A stretch of DNA of 64,000 nt from Rattus norvegicus. Its lineage: Eukaryota > Chordata > Mammalia > Rodentia > Muridae. The notes under the pieces are model-generated. The model was not told where the DNA came from. It saw nothing but the letters and a program-made list of their open reading frames with translations, and searched no databases. Position 1 is the stretch's first letter. Each line of letters opens with the position of its first letter. Both the position numbers and the translations under genes were made by a program. Positions 23,333 to 34,569 of the stretch are shown piece after piece. The stretch spans positions 46,055,725-46,119,724 of the forward strand of contig NC_086031.1 of assembly GCF_036323735.1 (NCBI RefSeq), in the 5' to 3' direction.

Positions 23333-23863
23333 TAAGCTTTTCATGGTGATTATCCTTCAAGATCCAGATCAAAAGCTTATGTCATCCCATATCAATTTGA
23401 CACACAATCTTATCTCCTTATGCCCAAATAAAAGTAAAAACCAGGTCATGATAATATAACGATCCATTGTTCAGCTGCAAACACAGGCAATAAGCTTAGC
23501 TAGGTTGGATCCTGCCCCCGAGGTCACCACTCTCTTAATCTGTTTATCTTCTTGAACACAGGATTCTGCTCTATTTCACTTCCTGGTGCCACTTTATTAC
23601 TTGAACCATACATTTTGTTCTTTTTGTTCTTATGCATGTTATGTTTGATTAAAATGCTCTTCATAAGACTGAACCGCAGGATAAAGTCTAAACTAGGCTT
23701 TTTAAAGAATTCCTTTGTCAATACAATTAATCTGAATCTTTTCACTTTAGCCTTAGGTAGACTCTTCAAACAAGAGCAAAAAGCAGCCACATTCTTCACC
23801 AAAACATCACACGAACAGTTTCTAAGCTACATACTAAGATTCTTCTCCTTAGAAAACTCTTTT

Positions 23864-23967
23864 TTTTTTTTTTTTTTTTTTGTTCTTTTTTTCGGAGCTG
23901 GGGACCGAACCCAGGGCCTTGCACTTCCTAGGTAAGCGCTCTACCTGAGCTAAATCCCCAGCCCCTA
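23864..23967 (-). repeat. ID SINE (antisense) with 12-bp TSD
   Basis: A T-rich tail then an ID body with a two-base loss in 'ctacc-tgagctaaat'. It is flanked by 'tagaaaactctt' on both sides (about 23851-23862 and 23967-23978). It is a young insertion into the MaLR-like element. Confidence 0.93.
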
Positions 23968-24192
23968 GAAAACTCTTGACCCAGGCCCCCACAGTTCGAA
24001 TCTCCCTTAGCACCAATATCTTCCATATTCCTACTAGGATGGCCCATTAAGTCCTACTTAAAGCATTCCATTGCTTTCCAAATTCAAAGTCCCCAAATCC
24101 ACATTCATCCAAACAAAAACATGGTTGGGCTTATCACACCAATTTGCTACCAACTTCTGCCTTAGTACCAGTTGCTACCTGGTACCAACTTC

Positions 24193-24499
24193 TGTCTTAG
24201 TGTTTCCATTTTTGTGAAGAGACACCATGACCAAAGCAACTCTTATAAAAGATGTTTAATTGGGGCTGACTTACACTTTCAGAGGTTCAGTCCATGATCA
24301 ACATGAAAGCATGGCAGATATGTTATTGAAGGAACCAAGAGTTCTACATCTTCATCAAAAGTTAGCCTGGAACAGATGGTTTCACAGGCAGCTAGGAGGA
24401 GGGTCTTAAAGCCCACCCCAACAGTGACACACTTCCTCCAACAAGGCTACACCTTCTAATAGTGCCACTTCCTGGGCCAAGCATATTCAAACCACCATA
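24193..24499 (-). repeat. 5' LTR of the MaLR-like element
   Basis: 307 bp, sense start near TATGGTGGTTTGAAT and sense end CTAAGACA. The outermost TG appears as TA, one substitution from the canonical terminus. Confidence 0.88.
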
Positions 24500-24829
24500 G
24501 TCCTGATTCCAAATTTTGGATGCAAAAGAACTGGGAGCCCCTACCTCAATACAGGGCTGCCTTGGTGCCTGCCTGTGTTCCCTCCATCCCCTCACTGCCC
24601 TTTCATGTTATGACCAGCTTCTATGTCCACATCAGAGTAAGGATGGGTCCCACATTCATTATTGAGGATTTAATGAGTGAGCTCCATTTATTTATGACCT
24701 GGGAGTCTCAACACTTGGCTACGATCCCTTGGCGTGGCCCCGTGTTGGTGTTTTGTTGGCCCCCAGTTATACAGGGAGGTAGGGAAGCTTCTTGTCTGGT
24801 AATAATAGAAATGAAATTGGAGGCTTGAC

Positions 24830-24950
24830 GTGGGGGTTCAATGTTCAGCAGGCTGAGGCAGAAGGATCACTGCAAGTTTGAGGCCAGTTTGGGCTTCCTA
24901 GTGAGTTCTAGGCTAGCCTAGGCTACAGAGTGTGACCCTATCACGCTTTT
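24830..24950 (+). repeat. B1-related SINE
   Basis: 'ggctgaggcagaaggatcac', 'aagtttgaggccagtttggg' and 'ctacagagtgtgaccctat' follow the sense B1 order, diverged. Confidence 0.7.
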
Positions 24951-25316
24951 CTTTCTTTTCTGGGTGGGTGAGAGGCTTGAGTACAGCTCTATCAGAGAGG
25001 GCACTATCTGCTCTATATCAGCAGAAGAGACAGAGATGGGACCCAGTGTCAGGTTTCTAGGATGGTCTGGAGACTGCATTTTCTAGTAATAATGAGAATG
25101 CCATCTTAAGTTTCTTTTAAGGTTTTTCTTGTGTAAGACACAGCCCAGTGTCCAGTTCTTTAAGGACCTAATGGCATCATACTGATTCTGGAAGGCCTTA
25201 GTCCTTGAGATAAGTGAAGTCAAGGAAAGACAGGTTTCATACATACACTGTCGACAGGAGAGGTGAGGGGCCTATCTTCCTCTCAGAGACTATGAACTAA
25301 GGGCTCAGAGGTCCCC

Positions 25317-25653
25317 TCGATGACTAATGTTGGTTGTCAACCTTATTCATCTGGAAAGTGAGGGTTGCCTCCATCAGACTGGCCCATGGGCATGTCTGGA
25401 GGGCACTTTCTTCATTGCTAATGGATGTCTGATGACCCCACACCCTGGGTGGTGCCATCCCTAGGCTGTCTAAGCAAGCTGAGCAAGCCAGAGGAAGCAA
25501 GTCAGTAAGCAACACTCCTTCATGGTCCCTACTTCAGTTCTTCCCTCAGCTTCCCTCAGTGATGAACTACAAGCTGTAAGATTAAATAAACCCTTTCCTT
25601 CCCAAACTGTTTGGTCTTGATGTTTATCACAGAAACAGAAAGCAAACCAATCA
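25317..25653 (+). mobile_element. MaLR-type solo LTR with TSD
   Basis: The body resembles MT/ORR1-type LTRs ('tgttggttgtcaacctt', 'gcccatgggcatgtctgg', 'aagattaaataaacccttt' with an AATAAA). It is flanked by GTCCCC at 25311-25316 and 25654-25659. Confidence 0.75.
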
Positions 25654-25954
25654 GTCCCCATGAGCATTCTTATACCTCTCAAGCCTTAGAGAGTTCCTCA
25701 TCCTTAATCTTAAGTGGTACAAAGGCACAAAGGTCTCTTACCTTTTGTGGCTATTCCTGGCATTGCCCACATCTATCTTTGGAGGTGTTAATTTCTTTTT
25801 GCCTGATGTACTGGGGACAAGACTGGTAACATTAGGTCTCTGACTGAAGTGTGGTGAACAACATCGCCGCACCCCCAATGAACATTAGCTTGACTTGGAA
25901 CTAGAGGAGTCAGGAAGACATAAAAATTTGTAAACATAATTAAACACAAAGAGA

Positions 25955-26098
25955 GGAGGATCCTCGTGGCTTACAGCTATAATCCCAGCAATTCAGGAGG
26001 CTGAGGCAGTGGAATTGCTACAAGTTTAAGGCTACACAATGAGTTTTATCTAGGCCAGCCTGGTCTACAGTGTGGGGCCTTGTCTTAAAAAGCAAAAG
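25955..26098 (+). repeat. B1 SINE
   Basis: 'ctataatcccagcaattcag', 'aggctgaggcagtggaattg' and 'aggccagcctggtctacagt' give a sense B1 with an A-rich tail. Confidence 0.88.
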
Positions 26099-26127
26099 GA
26101 AAGCAAATCTGGCCTCGATACACACAC

Positions 26128-26133
26128 ATACAC

Positions 26134-26167
<34 letters not shown>

Positions 26168-26216
26168 TGTGTATATTAACACATGCAAACACATACACTA
26201 TGCACACACAGCAAAA
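26128..26216. repeat. (CA)n microsatellite
   Basis: A pure run at about 26138-26162, then decayed CA/TA units. Confidence 0.93.
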
Positions 26217-26219
26217 CTA

Positions 26220-27470
26220 ACATGAAGCAAAATTTAGCGAACAGAGACTAACAGCCCCAAAGTGGCTGAAGCAAGGAGCAATTGGGCACCATTTGGCACA
26301 ACTCTTCCACGGTATTCAGTATTAGTTATGTGTACATTGGCTTTTGGCTTTGTGTTTCTCCTTAGTTTTAACCTTTGCCTGCCTGAGGTGTTCAGCCAGT
26401 CTTCACAGGTGAAAGTTAAAAGGAGCAGACAGACCTCTGTTTTGTCAATGAAATTAGACAAGGGCCAAGGGATTTAATGAGCCGTAGGCCAGCTAGTGAC
26501 TCGGTGCCTTGTTTAATTCTCATTTCCTTCATGGACCTCAGTTATGGCTTTGAATGCCACCTTAAAGTTAGCAAAGCCGGCCCAGGGATAGAGAAAGTTG
26601 ATTGTCTCTGGAGCTCTAGTGTACTCGGGTGGGGCAGCTTACTCTGGTCTTGGAGTTAGGCTGTATTTGTAAGAGCCTGTGGGCTCCTTGTTTTATTGCT
26701 TCACTGGTGTTTATATAAAAAACAGCAACTTTAAAAGAGGCCAGACATTTAATCCTAGAATAAGGAGAGGTATTATAAACTATAATGCAGAGTAAAGACA
26801 AGTATCCAGTTTGACAAGAAACTGGATGACGCTGTCTTTCTTTGTGTGACCATCTGGCTATTGAAACTGTATCAGTATTGTGCTGGAGACGGAGCCCAGG
26901 ACCTGGCATCTGGCCTTGACTTGGTACACCTAGTCACAGTGTCACAACGGTGTCACAACCGTGACTGGCTTTAAGGAACTCAAATGTACAAGGTTTGAGA
27001 AGACACCAGGTGGCCCGCAGTTTAAAAATAATAATGTTTACGTTGACATTTTTATCCCATAGGTAGACCTCCGTAAGAAACCAAATCTCTCCTCACAGAT
27101 CTGTGTTACTGAATGTACAACAAAACGGCCTCATGGCCACATGATAACACGGCCTGTGGGTGCCATTCTGGAGGGACGGGGAATGCTGGAATCAGAGCTT
27201 CTCCTGGCTGCAGGTTAAGCCACAGCTGTGGCAGAAAGCAGCTGGAACTTGTCAGCTGTGTCCTCCTTTCTGAATAGATCCTTAGCAGCTGATGTGGCCT
27301 CTAGAGCTCTCTCAGAGCCACTATGGCTCCCCTGCTGTGTATGACACCAGGACTTTTCCTGAGAGTGTTCAAGACTCAATAAGTGGTCCTATGTCACCCT
27401 TTTCTACTGTAAAGGTCAGTGGAGGCTCCTTGGTGTTACTTTTGGGACCTTGTGAGGCTCCTTTGTAAGG
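26220..27470. other. Intergenic block, largely unique
   Basis: I recognise no SINE, LTR or coding frame here apart from short decayed words. Among the intergenic blocks this is one of the longest without repeats, so it is a reasonable place to look for conserved noncoding sequence. Confidence 0.45.
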
Positions 27471-27477
27471 GCCTAGG

Positions 27478-27692
27478 TCCAGTGGTTCTCAACTTTCCTA
27501 ATGCTGCAGCCTTCTAATACAGCTCCTCATGTGATAACCCACAACCATAAAATTATATCATTGCTACTCCATAACCGAAACCTTGCTACTCTTATGAATC
27601 ATAGTGTAAATATCTGATGATATGCAGAGTATCTGGTATAAAAATCCCACCAAAGGGCTCGTGACCCACAGGTTAAAATCCCTGGTAGAAGA
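27478..27692 (-). mobile_element. URR1-like DNA transposon (hAT-Charlie MITE)
   Basis: It opens 'cagtggttctcaactttcct' and closes 'gggctcgtgacccacaggtt', the characteristic ends of the rodent URR1 family. Non-coding. Confidence 0.8.
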
Positions 27693-27965
27693 CACTGCTA
27701 GGGTTATAGACCTAAGCTCCTGACCCTGTCACGAGACCTGCTTGTGGATCTCACACCATTGAGGCCCCTTATTGAATGTCTTCAGTGAATCACACTTCTT
27801 GGGATTTATCTTTAACTTGAGTGTCCCCAGGACAGGGCTGTGTGAGACCTGAAGTTCCAAGGATGCCACCCTAATGGGTCTTTTCTATGAATGTACATGG
27901 AAGGATTGCTATTGGGCACTGGGAGCTGAGAAGGCTGTAATTCTCCGAGAACCAGTTGGTGTTTT

Positions 27966-28161
27966 TTTTTTTTTAAATTTATTTTTTAAGATTTTATTTT
28001 ATTGTATGAGTACACTGTAGCTGCCTTCAGACACATCAGAAGAGGGCATCAGATCTCATTACAGATGGTTGTGAGCCACCATGTGGTTGCTGGGATTTGA
28101 ACTCAGGACCTCAGGAAGAGCAGTCGGTGCTCTTAACCACTGAGCCATCTCTCCAGCCCCC
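27966..28161 (-). repeat. B2 SINE (antisense) with 15-bp TSD
   Basis: A complete B2 flanked by 'accagttggtgtttt' at 27951-27965 and 28162-28176. Confidence 0.96.
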
Positions 28162-28405
28162 ACCAGTTGGTGTTTTATCTAACTTACTCAATTTTCCAAG
28201 CTTGTATTACCTGTGCACGGTCAAAGCTATTGACTGCCTGTTTGTTTGTTTTTACTTATTTGTTTGTTTTGACTTCATAACTCACATACCACAAAATTCA
28301 TCTTTTAAAGTATCTAGTATGAGTTTTATTATATTTGCAAGATTGTGTGATCCATTACTACTGCCTGGCCTTATTTTCTGCCTCTATGGATTTGCATGGT
28401 TTAGG

Positions 28406-28406
<1 letters not shown>

Positions 28407-28452
<46 letters not shown>
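28407..28452. repeat. (TG)n microsatellite
   Basis: About 23 pure TG units. Alternating purine-pyrimidine sequence can adopt Z-DNA. Confidence 0.97.
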
Positions 28453-28453
<1 letters not shown>

Positions 28454-28499
28454 GACAGAGGTTGATGCTAGGCATATTCCTCAGTTCAGTAGCTCTCCA

Positions 28500-28640
28500 C
28501 AAAACTTTTGAGACAGAATCTATCACTATAGCTTCCCGATTTGTCCAGGCTTGGCTGGCAAATCTGTCCCTGGAGTCCTCTTGTCTCTCCCTCCCCAGTG
28601 TTGGCATTATGAGTATGCATTACAACATCTGGCTTTCTAC
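28500..28640 (-). repeat. B1 SINE (antisense)
   Basis: 'gagacagaatctatcactat', 'tccaggcttggctggcaaat' and 'gttggcattatgagtatgca' mark a diverged antisense B1. Confidence 0.65.
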
Positions 28641-28794
28641 CTGAGTACTGGGGATTCGAACTCAAGGCCTCACGCTTGAGATGCAATCACTTTATTGACT
28701 ACCTGTTCTGAGAATTTCACATAAATAGTATCAATTACTATGCTGCTTTTAATGCCCAGTTTATCTTGCTCAGCATAATTTATTTTAATTTTTA

Positions 28795-29098
28795 GAAATA
28801 GGGCCTTGTGTAGCCCAGGTTGACCTCTAATTCACTAGCCAAGGATGGTTTTGAACTCGTGATCTATTGAGGTTATAGGCAGACACCGCCACACTTGGCC
28901 CTTCCTTTTGCCATCCCTCCCTCCCTCCCTCCCTTCCTTCCTCCCTCCCTCTTTCCTTCCCTCCCTCCCTCCTTCCCTCCCTCCCTTTTCCTTCTTTGAT
29001 ACAGGTTCTCACTGTGTAGCCTAGGCCACATTTGAACTCATGACTATCCTCCTGCCTCACCTCCCCAGTGCTATAATCACAGGCATGTGTTTAGCTTT
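28795..29098 (-). repeat. Two B1 fragments around a (TCCC)n tract
   Basis: Antisense B1 at about 28795-28905, a 77-bp TCCC/TTCC tract at 28911-28987, and another antisense B1 at about 29000-29098. The pyrimidine tract sits where the second B1's A-tail complement would be, so it probably grew from that tail. Confidence 0.8.
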
Positions 29099-29317
29099 TT
29101 TGAGACCCCATCCCTGCTAATTTTTCCTGTCTTGTTGTACTGTACGTATCTCTATAAACTACTGCAAAACCCTCTTTTTGGAATAAGGCAGAGTATAAAT
29201 AAAAATAAATCCAAAACACTCCCAAGCCATCTGTTTAATAATCTGTGCAAGAATTTTGCCAAGATTCTATATTGAGCCACTTGGTCTACAGTTTCCAGAA
29301 ATATCTTCTGTCTCTGT

Positions 29318-29342
29318 AAAAAAAAAAAAAAAAAAAAAAAAA
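29318..29342. repeat. (A)25 homopolymer
   Basis: A pure A run. No recognisable SINE body lies immediately to its left, so the source of the tail is unclear. Confidence 0.95.
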
Positions 29343-29657
29343 TCAGAGCATTTGCCTGGCCAATGTCCTCATCCGAGCATTTGCTTGGCTAATAGCCTCT
29401 TGAGCTGCTTTTCTGCCTGACCTGGTCTGCTGTGTAATTCATTCGAATCTGGCCCCTGGGCTCAGCTATAGCCCCAAGTTCTCACCTCCGCCTTCTCCTC
29501 TGTCTCATAGTGTTCCTTCATTTCAATATCACCATCATGTAAGCACTTGGTTAAAAATACATCAGAACAGAAGAGCTCACAAAACAAGTCCTGCCCATCC
29601 TGCCCACCATCCTCGCTTCCCAACTGCTCTCAACTCCCAGGGCTTATGCTACGGGGT

Positions 29658-29882
29658 GGTAATTCTCAACCTATGGGTCGCGACCCCCTTGGGGGCCAAA
29701 TGACCCTTTCGCCTTGGTCACCTAAGACCATCAGAAAACATAGATCTCAGTGTCATAATTCAAACAGCAGCAAAGTTACAGTGATGAAGTAACAAAAATA
29801 ATTTTATGGTTTGGGGTCAGCGCAACAGAAGGAACTGTATTAAAGGGTCACAGCATTAGGAAAGTTGAGAACCACTGCCCTA
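29658..29882 (+). mobile_element. URR1-like DNA transposon
   Basis: It opens 'cctatgggtcgcgaccccct' and closes 'aggaaagttgagaaccactg', the inverted-orientation counterpart of the 27478 and 32118 copies. It is well preserved. Confidence 0.88.
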
Positions 29883-30105
29883 GGGGTAACTTGCAGGTCT
29901 CTAAAACACGCCCCTGCTGTTTTCCCTTGGCTTCTCACATTTAAACATTCTACATTGACTTGTGACTATGAAAACTGAAGGCTGAGCTCACATGCATCAT
30001 CCAAACAGCAGCCCCCACTCCCGATATGACTAGACAGCTCTTTATTTAGTTACTCTAACAAAATTAAAATAAATTTGTTATCATCTTTGTTGATTTGAGC
30101 AACAG

Positions 30106-30106
<1 letters not shown>

Positions 30107-30139
<33 letters not shown>
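30107..30139. repeat. (TC)n microsatellite
   Basis: About 16 TC units, next to an antisense B1 and in its tail position. Confidence 0.96.
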
Positions 30140-30142
<3 letters not shown>

Positions 30143-30149
30143 TTTTCTT

Positions 30150-30285
30150 TTGTTCTTTTGAGATATGGTGGTCCTTATAGTCCAGGCTGGCCTCAAATTC
30201 ACTATGTAGCTGAGGATGGCCTTAAACTTGCTATTCTCCTGCCTCCGCCCCTTATGGGATTATAGGTGAGAACCACCATTCCTAA
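30150..30285 (-). repeat. B1 SINE (antisense)
   Basis: 'gagatatggtggtccttata', 'tccaggctggcctcaaattc' and 'gggattataggtgagaacca' give the antisense order. Confidence 0.75.
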
Positions 30286-30319
30286 AGGTTTTACACTTAA
30301 ATTTTTTATTTTACATATA

Positions 30320-30403
30320 TCGTGTGTGTGTGTGTGTATGTGGGGGGGGGAGCAGAGGGAGAGTGAGACAGAGAGACAGAGTGAGAGATGGGGGAGGGAC
30401 GGG

Positions 30404-30463
<60 letters not shown>
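30320..30463. repeat. Compound (TG)n, G8 and (GA)n tract
   Basis: TG units at 30321-30336, a G run at 30343-30350, then purine-rich GA repeats that become pure at about 30417-30463. The long purine strand can form triplex (H-DNA) in principle. Confidence 0.95.
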
Positions 30464-30466
<3 letters not shown>

Positions 30467-31050
30467 ATTGATATCGATCTTATTTTTGGGCTCCCCATAT
30501 CCCACTGAGATCTGTCTAAGCTGTCAGGCTTGCAGACAGGTTTCCATACCCACTGAGCCATCCCTGTCCTTTTTAAAATTAACATTTGTATTTTAATTTT
30601 CTAGCTGTAACCAGCTTTGCTAATGGGTTGGCTCTACAAGTTTAAACCCAGCACATCGTCCACATTTTTGTGGACATTTATGTAAATATTGACGACTGCA
30701 AAGTCATCCAATAGCCTAGCACCCATTTCCCTCTTCTGTTTCCGTAGTGTTGCCTGGTTCCAAGTCGCCATTCTTTCCTGCCCCTTTCTATTCTCTTTTA
30801 CTATGTACCTCGACCATTTGTTCCGGGTAATTTTCATTGCTAATAACAGACTATACATACAATGGAGGAGTTTGCTTTGGCTCACAGTCTGCCTCAAGGT
30901 CAGGGCTGTACCTGTTTGTGGTCTACTGCTAAGTCCTCAGGTAGCATGGTGCAGAATGTGCTAAGACAAGAGCACATGACTCATTTGGACAAGGTTTTAC
31001 AGGCGACTTCCTTATCAGATGCCCTCCCGATTAACTAACCCATTGACCCC

Positions 31051-31511
31051 TGCGGAGGTTTGAATGAGAAGGACTCCCCCCCCCCCCCCAGAGGCTTATA
31101 TATTTGAATGCTTAGTCCCTGAGGAGTGAAGCTGTTTGATTGGATTAGAAGGATTAGGAGGTGTGGCCTTGTTGGGGGAAGTGTGTCACTAGGGGGTGGG
31201 CTTTGAGGTTTCCAAAGCCCAGACTTGCTCTCTGCCTATGCTGCTCCGGCACCTGCCTGCATGCTGCTTTGCTCCCTGCCATGACGAATCGGGGCCAAAC
31301 CTCTGAAATGGTAAGCAATCCTCCAATTAAATGCTTTCTTTCATTTTTTTTTTCTTTTTTTTTTCGGAGCTGGGGACCGAACCCAGGGCCTTGCGTTTGC
31401 TAGGCAAGCGCTCTACCACTGAGCTAAATCCCCAACCCCTAAATGCTTTCTTTCATAAAAGTTGCCTTGGTCGTTGTGTCTCTTCACAGCAATAGAAGAG
31501 TGACTAAGACA
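31051..31511 (+). mobile_element. MaLR-type solo LTR interrupted by an ID
   Basis: It starts TGCGGAGGTTTGAATGAG and ends GACTAAGACA (TG...CA). The flanks ACCCC (31046-31050) and ATCCC (31512-31516) are a one-mismatch 5-bp duplication. A C14 run near 31077-31090 may be a sequencing weak point. The body has the MT/ORR1 order ('aggaggtgtggccttgttgg', 'ccaattaaatgctttctttc'). Confidence 0.9.
31345..31439 (-). repeat. ID SINE (antisense) with 17-bp TSD
   Basis: A complete ID flanked by 'taaatgctttctttcat' at 31328-31344 and 31440-31456. It lies inside the solo LTR, just past the LTR's own AATTAAA. Confidence 0.97.
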
Positions 31512-31881
31512 ATCCCTTAATCCATTAATTCAGTGATTGGATTAATCCCTTCATGAACGAAGCCCTAAGTACTTCCAAGATGTCCCACCCACACAGACAA
31601 GCTACTCAAGCTTGAGGGCTGAGCTGGGCTCCTCTCTCCTGACCCATCACTCAGAGCCGAATGCTTTCCTGCCCTGTACTTGGGCTGAGACATCCTCACT
31701 CTGAGCTGGGCTCAGGCCCAGCTTCCCATCCTTCCTTTCCTTCTCTTGCTTTCTCTGTTCATCTTTTCCGTGATCTCGTGTTACCATACCATCTTCAGGC
31801 CGAGCCATCTTCAGATTTTCCGAGTCCATTTTGTCTCAGAGTGATGTTGCTCTACCCTCACACCTAAATAGCAATTTTTAA

Positions 31882-32056
31882 AAATTATTTATTTAATGTA
31901 TATGAATATACTGTTGCTGTCTTCAGACACACCAGAAGAGGGCATCAGATCTCATTACAGATGGTCGTGAGCCACCATGTGGTTGCTGGGAATTGAACTC
32001 AGGACCTCTGGAAGAGCAGCCAATGCTCTTAACCACTGAGCCATCTCTCCAACCCC
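31882..32056 (-). repeat. B2 SINE (antisense) with 19-bp TSD
   Basis: Flanked by 'cctaaatagcaatttttaa' (31863-31881) and the same word with one change, 'cctaaatggcaatttttaa' (32057-32075). Confidence 0.95.
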
Positions 32057-32117
32057 CCTAAATGGCAATTTTTAAATTTAACTTTCATTTTTGACAATCC
32101 CACCACATGGCCCTGGC

Positions 32118-32342
32118 TCAGTGGTTTTCAACCTTCCTAATGCCATGACCCTTTAATTCTTATGTTGTGGTGACCCCCAACTATAAAATTTTTTTGTTGC
32201 TATTTCATAACTGTAATTATGCTACTGTTAAGAATCATAATAAATAAATATCTGATATGCAGTGTGTCTGATATGCAACTCCTGTGAAAATGTCATTCAG
32301 CCCCCAAAGGGGTTGCAACCCACAGGCTGAAAGTCACTGGAG
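32118..32342 (-). mobile_element. URR1-like DNA transposon
   Basis: It opens 'cagtggttttcaaccttcct' and closes 'ggggttgcaacccacaggct'. It is similar to the 27478 copy and has the same orientation. Confidence 0.85.
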
Positions 32343-32539
32343 CTGCCTGGCTGGCCTCGAAGTCTCCACCCTCCTGGCTCAGCCTCCAGAATGCTGATTA
32401 TAAGTGGGTGTCACCAGGCCCAACCTGTATGGTAATGTGGACATTTGAATACCTCTGGTTTAAAACAACTGCTCTTGTAGTATTCTGAAGGCATTTTTCT
32501 GGCCTTTTAAAATGAGAATACTGAGACCAACTTATTGAT

Positions 32540-32735
32540 TTTTTTTTAATGTGTCTATGCGTGTTTTGCCTGCAGGTGTGTCTGTGTACCACATGCATGC
32601 ATGTAGTGCCTAGGAGGCCTGAAGAGGTCATCAGATCCCCCTGGAACTGGAGTTACAAAGACTTGTGAGCCACCCCATATGTTGCTAGGAACTGAATTTG
32701 GGGTTCTCTGGAAGATTTGTAGGCTTAGATTTTTC
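32540..32735 (-). repeat. B3/B2-type SINE (antisense), truncated
   Basis: 'ctggaactggagttacaaag' then 'cttgtgagccaccccatatg' and 'ctaggaactgaatttggggt'. The head is missing. Confidence 0.75.
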
Positions 32736-33419
32736 AAAACCTACTTTTAGAAGGGTTTTCAAACGATTCAACCACCTACTCCTTCTAGTTCACCATCCAA
32801 AGGTAGTAGGGAAAAGATGTGTAGTAGGAAATGGGGATGTAGACCTTTTTAGAAGTATTTCTTTGGGATACCAGCAGTCCAGTTCAGTAGTATCAAGATA
32901 CCAACAGTCCTGTTTAAAATGTCACCAAACATATATCAGCAGCAGCTGCACGATCCAGCAGAAACAGCCAGGCCTCCACCTTATCGGCATGAGTCAGCAG
33001 AAATGACCAGAACCAGCTGGGACACCAAAAAAAGTTCTCTGCCATGGCTCTCTCTATGAAGTAAAAATCAACAAAGACCCGAGACCAACAAAGCATTGCA
33101 CAGCTAGCTATCTATGTAAGCACCATGTCACTCACTGTCTGTTGGGTCTTTTACTCTCTCCAAGCATCAGGGGACTCATGGGTCTGCTTCAGCAAAACAC
33201 CATGTGATACAACCAAAATTTTCCACTTCAAGGAGTGAGTGCTGAGCCATCTCTCCAGCCCATCCTAGGTCACTATTTTAAAAGCATAATATTCTGCTAA
33301 ATATACTATGTTTAAATAATTTTTGTGTTAATCTACATACACTCTGAATTCAGAAACTTTGTTAATACAGGTTGAATATGCCTTAAAGGTAAGGCTTGGA
33401 ACCAGAAGGATTTCAAATT

Positions 33420-33482
33420 TAAGATATATATATAGTATAATATATGTATATATAGTATAATATATATAATATATATATTAGA
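33420..33482. repeat. AT-rich simple tract
   Basis: Imperfect TATA/ATAG repeats of about 60 bp. Confidence 0.9.
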
Positions 33483-33524
33483 TGTCTACGGATGAGATCA
33501 CAGCTTATGGTTTTTTCAATTTTG

Positions 33525-34360
33525 TGTTGATTCTTTGTGAGTTTCATACCATGTACCCCAGTCCCATTCATCTCCCTGTGCCCTTGTAGCTGACCTCTGC
33601 CTTAGCAACCTCCCCACCCAAAAGAAAATAAAAAGCAAACAAGCAAACAAAACAAAATGTAGAAAGCTGTAGTGGAAGCTGTAGCATGTCACAGTGTATC
33701 ACACAGTATACATACATCTTTACCTGCAAACGTTCACTGCCATGAGTCACTGGTTTGGCTTGAGGCCTCTGCCATACCATCAATATTGGATCCTCACTGG
33801 ACATCCTCCTGGTTATCCTGTTGTTACCCTGTGTCGCAGCAGAGGAGTGGCAGGGCCAGCAATCCCATGCTGTAGCCCATGTTTGGAGTAGCTCACCTAC
33901 GCCCTCAACACCAGGGCCAGTTCTGCTGTGCTACCCAGGCAAGGTACGGGGCCAGCTCTCCCGAGTGCTGCAGATGGTGAGCGTTGGGGCCAGCTCACCA
34001 GAGGACCTCGAGCAGTGTGACGCAGAGTCAGTTCTGCCCAGCACTTGGACATCTACCTGGTCTCAGGTGGTTGCCCAGACTAAGGGTGTCCCCATGGTCT
34101 CTAGTGATAATGTGAGCCACAGACATCAACACCAACACCCGCTGCTGCCCGGCGAAGAACCCAGGCATGGCCATCAGTGGCGGCACCAGCTGGGACTTCA
34201 CCATGGCCTCAGGTGATGATGCTGGCTGCTCATAACAGACTCCACCCTGTGTCTGCAGTTCCAACTCTCTTTATAGTGTTCAAACTGCTCCGCTTCTCCT
34301 TCGCTCCCACCTGTCCACCGCATACTTGCTCATTGCAGTGGTTCCCACTGCGGGCCGACC
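33525..34360 (+). mobile_element. Rodent L1 (Lx-type) 3' UTR fragment
   Basis: Repeated words such as 'gggccagctctcccgagtgc' and 'ggggccagctcaccagagga' are typical of rodent Lx-type L1 3' UTRs, as is the 'agcaaacaagcaaacaaaac' stretch at 33635. Open frames over this part are not conserved proteins. Family call from memory. Confidence 0.65.
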
Positions 34361-34569
34361 ACGTGGCTGGAGGGTCTCTGGGTCACCTGTGTGGTGGGGC
34401 TGAAGGTGGGCTTCTGTGTGTCTGTGGTCCATCCGTAACATGTGGTAGCAGGCGGGTCTCTGCCTTGCTTCTGTTTAATGTAGACTTTACACACATTGCC
34501 TGAAGGCAGTGGTGGCTGCTGCTCTTTATTCTCCTCCTATTATTAATTATTGTTATTATTATTAATGAA

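Larger units (their letters stand above)
21197..24499 (-). mobile_element. Full-length non-autonomous LTR retrotransposon (MaLR/ERVL-like)
   Basis: A 3.3-kb element in antisense. The two direct LTRs (21197-~21518 and 24193-24499) share long blocks such as 'gacaccatgaccaa' and 'tagtgccactccctgggc'-like words. The element is flanked by 5-bp duplications GTCCT at 21192-21196 and 24500-24504. Inside the 5' LTR (right side) lies a primer-binding site matching the tRNA-Leu 3' end for 10 bases, TGGTACCAGG (24178-24187, reverse strand). Just before the 3' LTR is a purine-rich tract (about 21519-21540, reverse strand GGGAATGGAAGG). The internal part has no gag or pol frame, as expected for MaLR. Two ID elements and two antisense B1s lie inside. 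Confidence 0.9.

Noticed and set aside
33821..34216. 131-codon plus-strand open frame
   Set aside because: It falls within an L1 3' UTR-like repeat with repeated 'gccagctc' units. Not ORF2 or a host gene.
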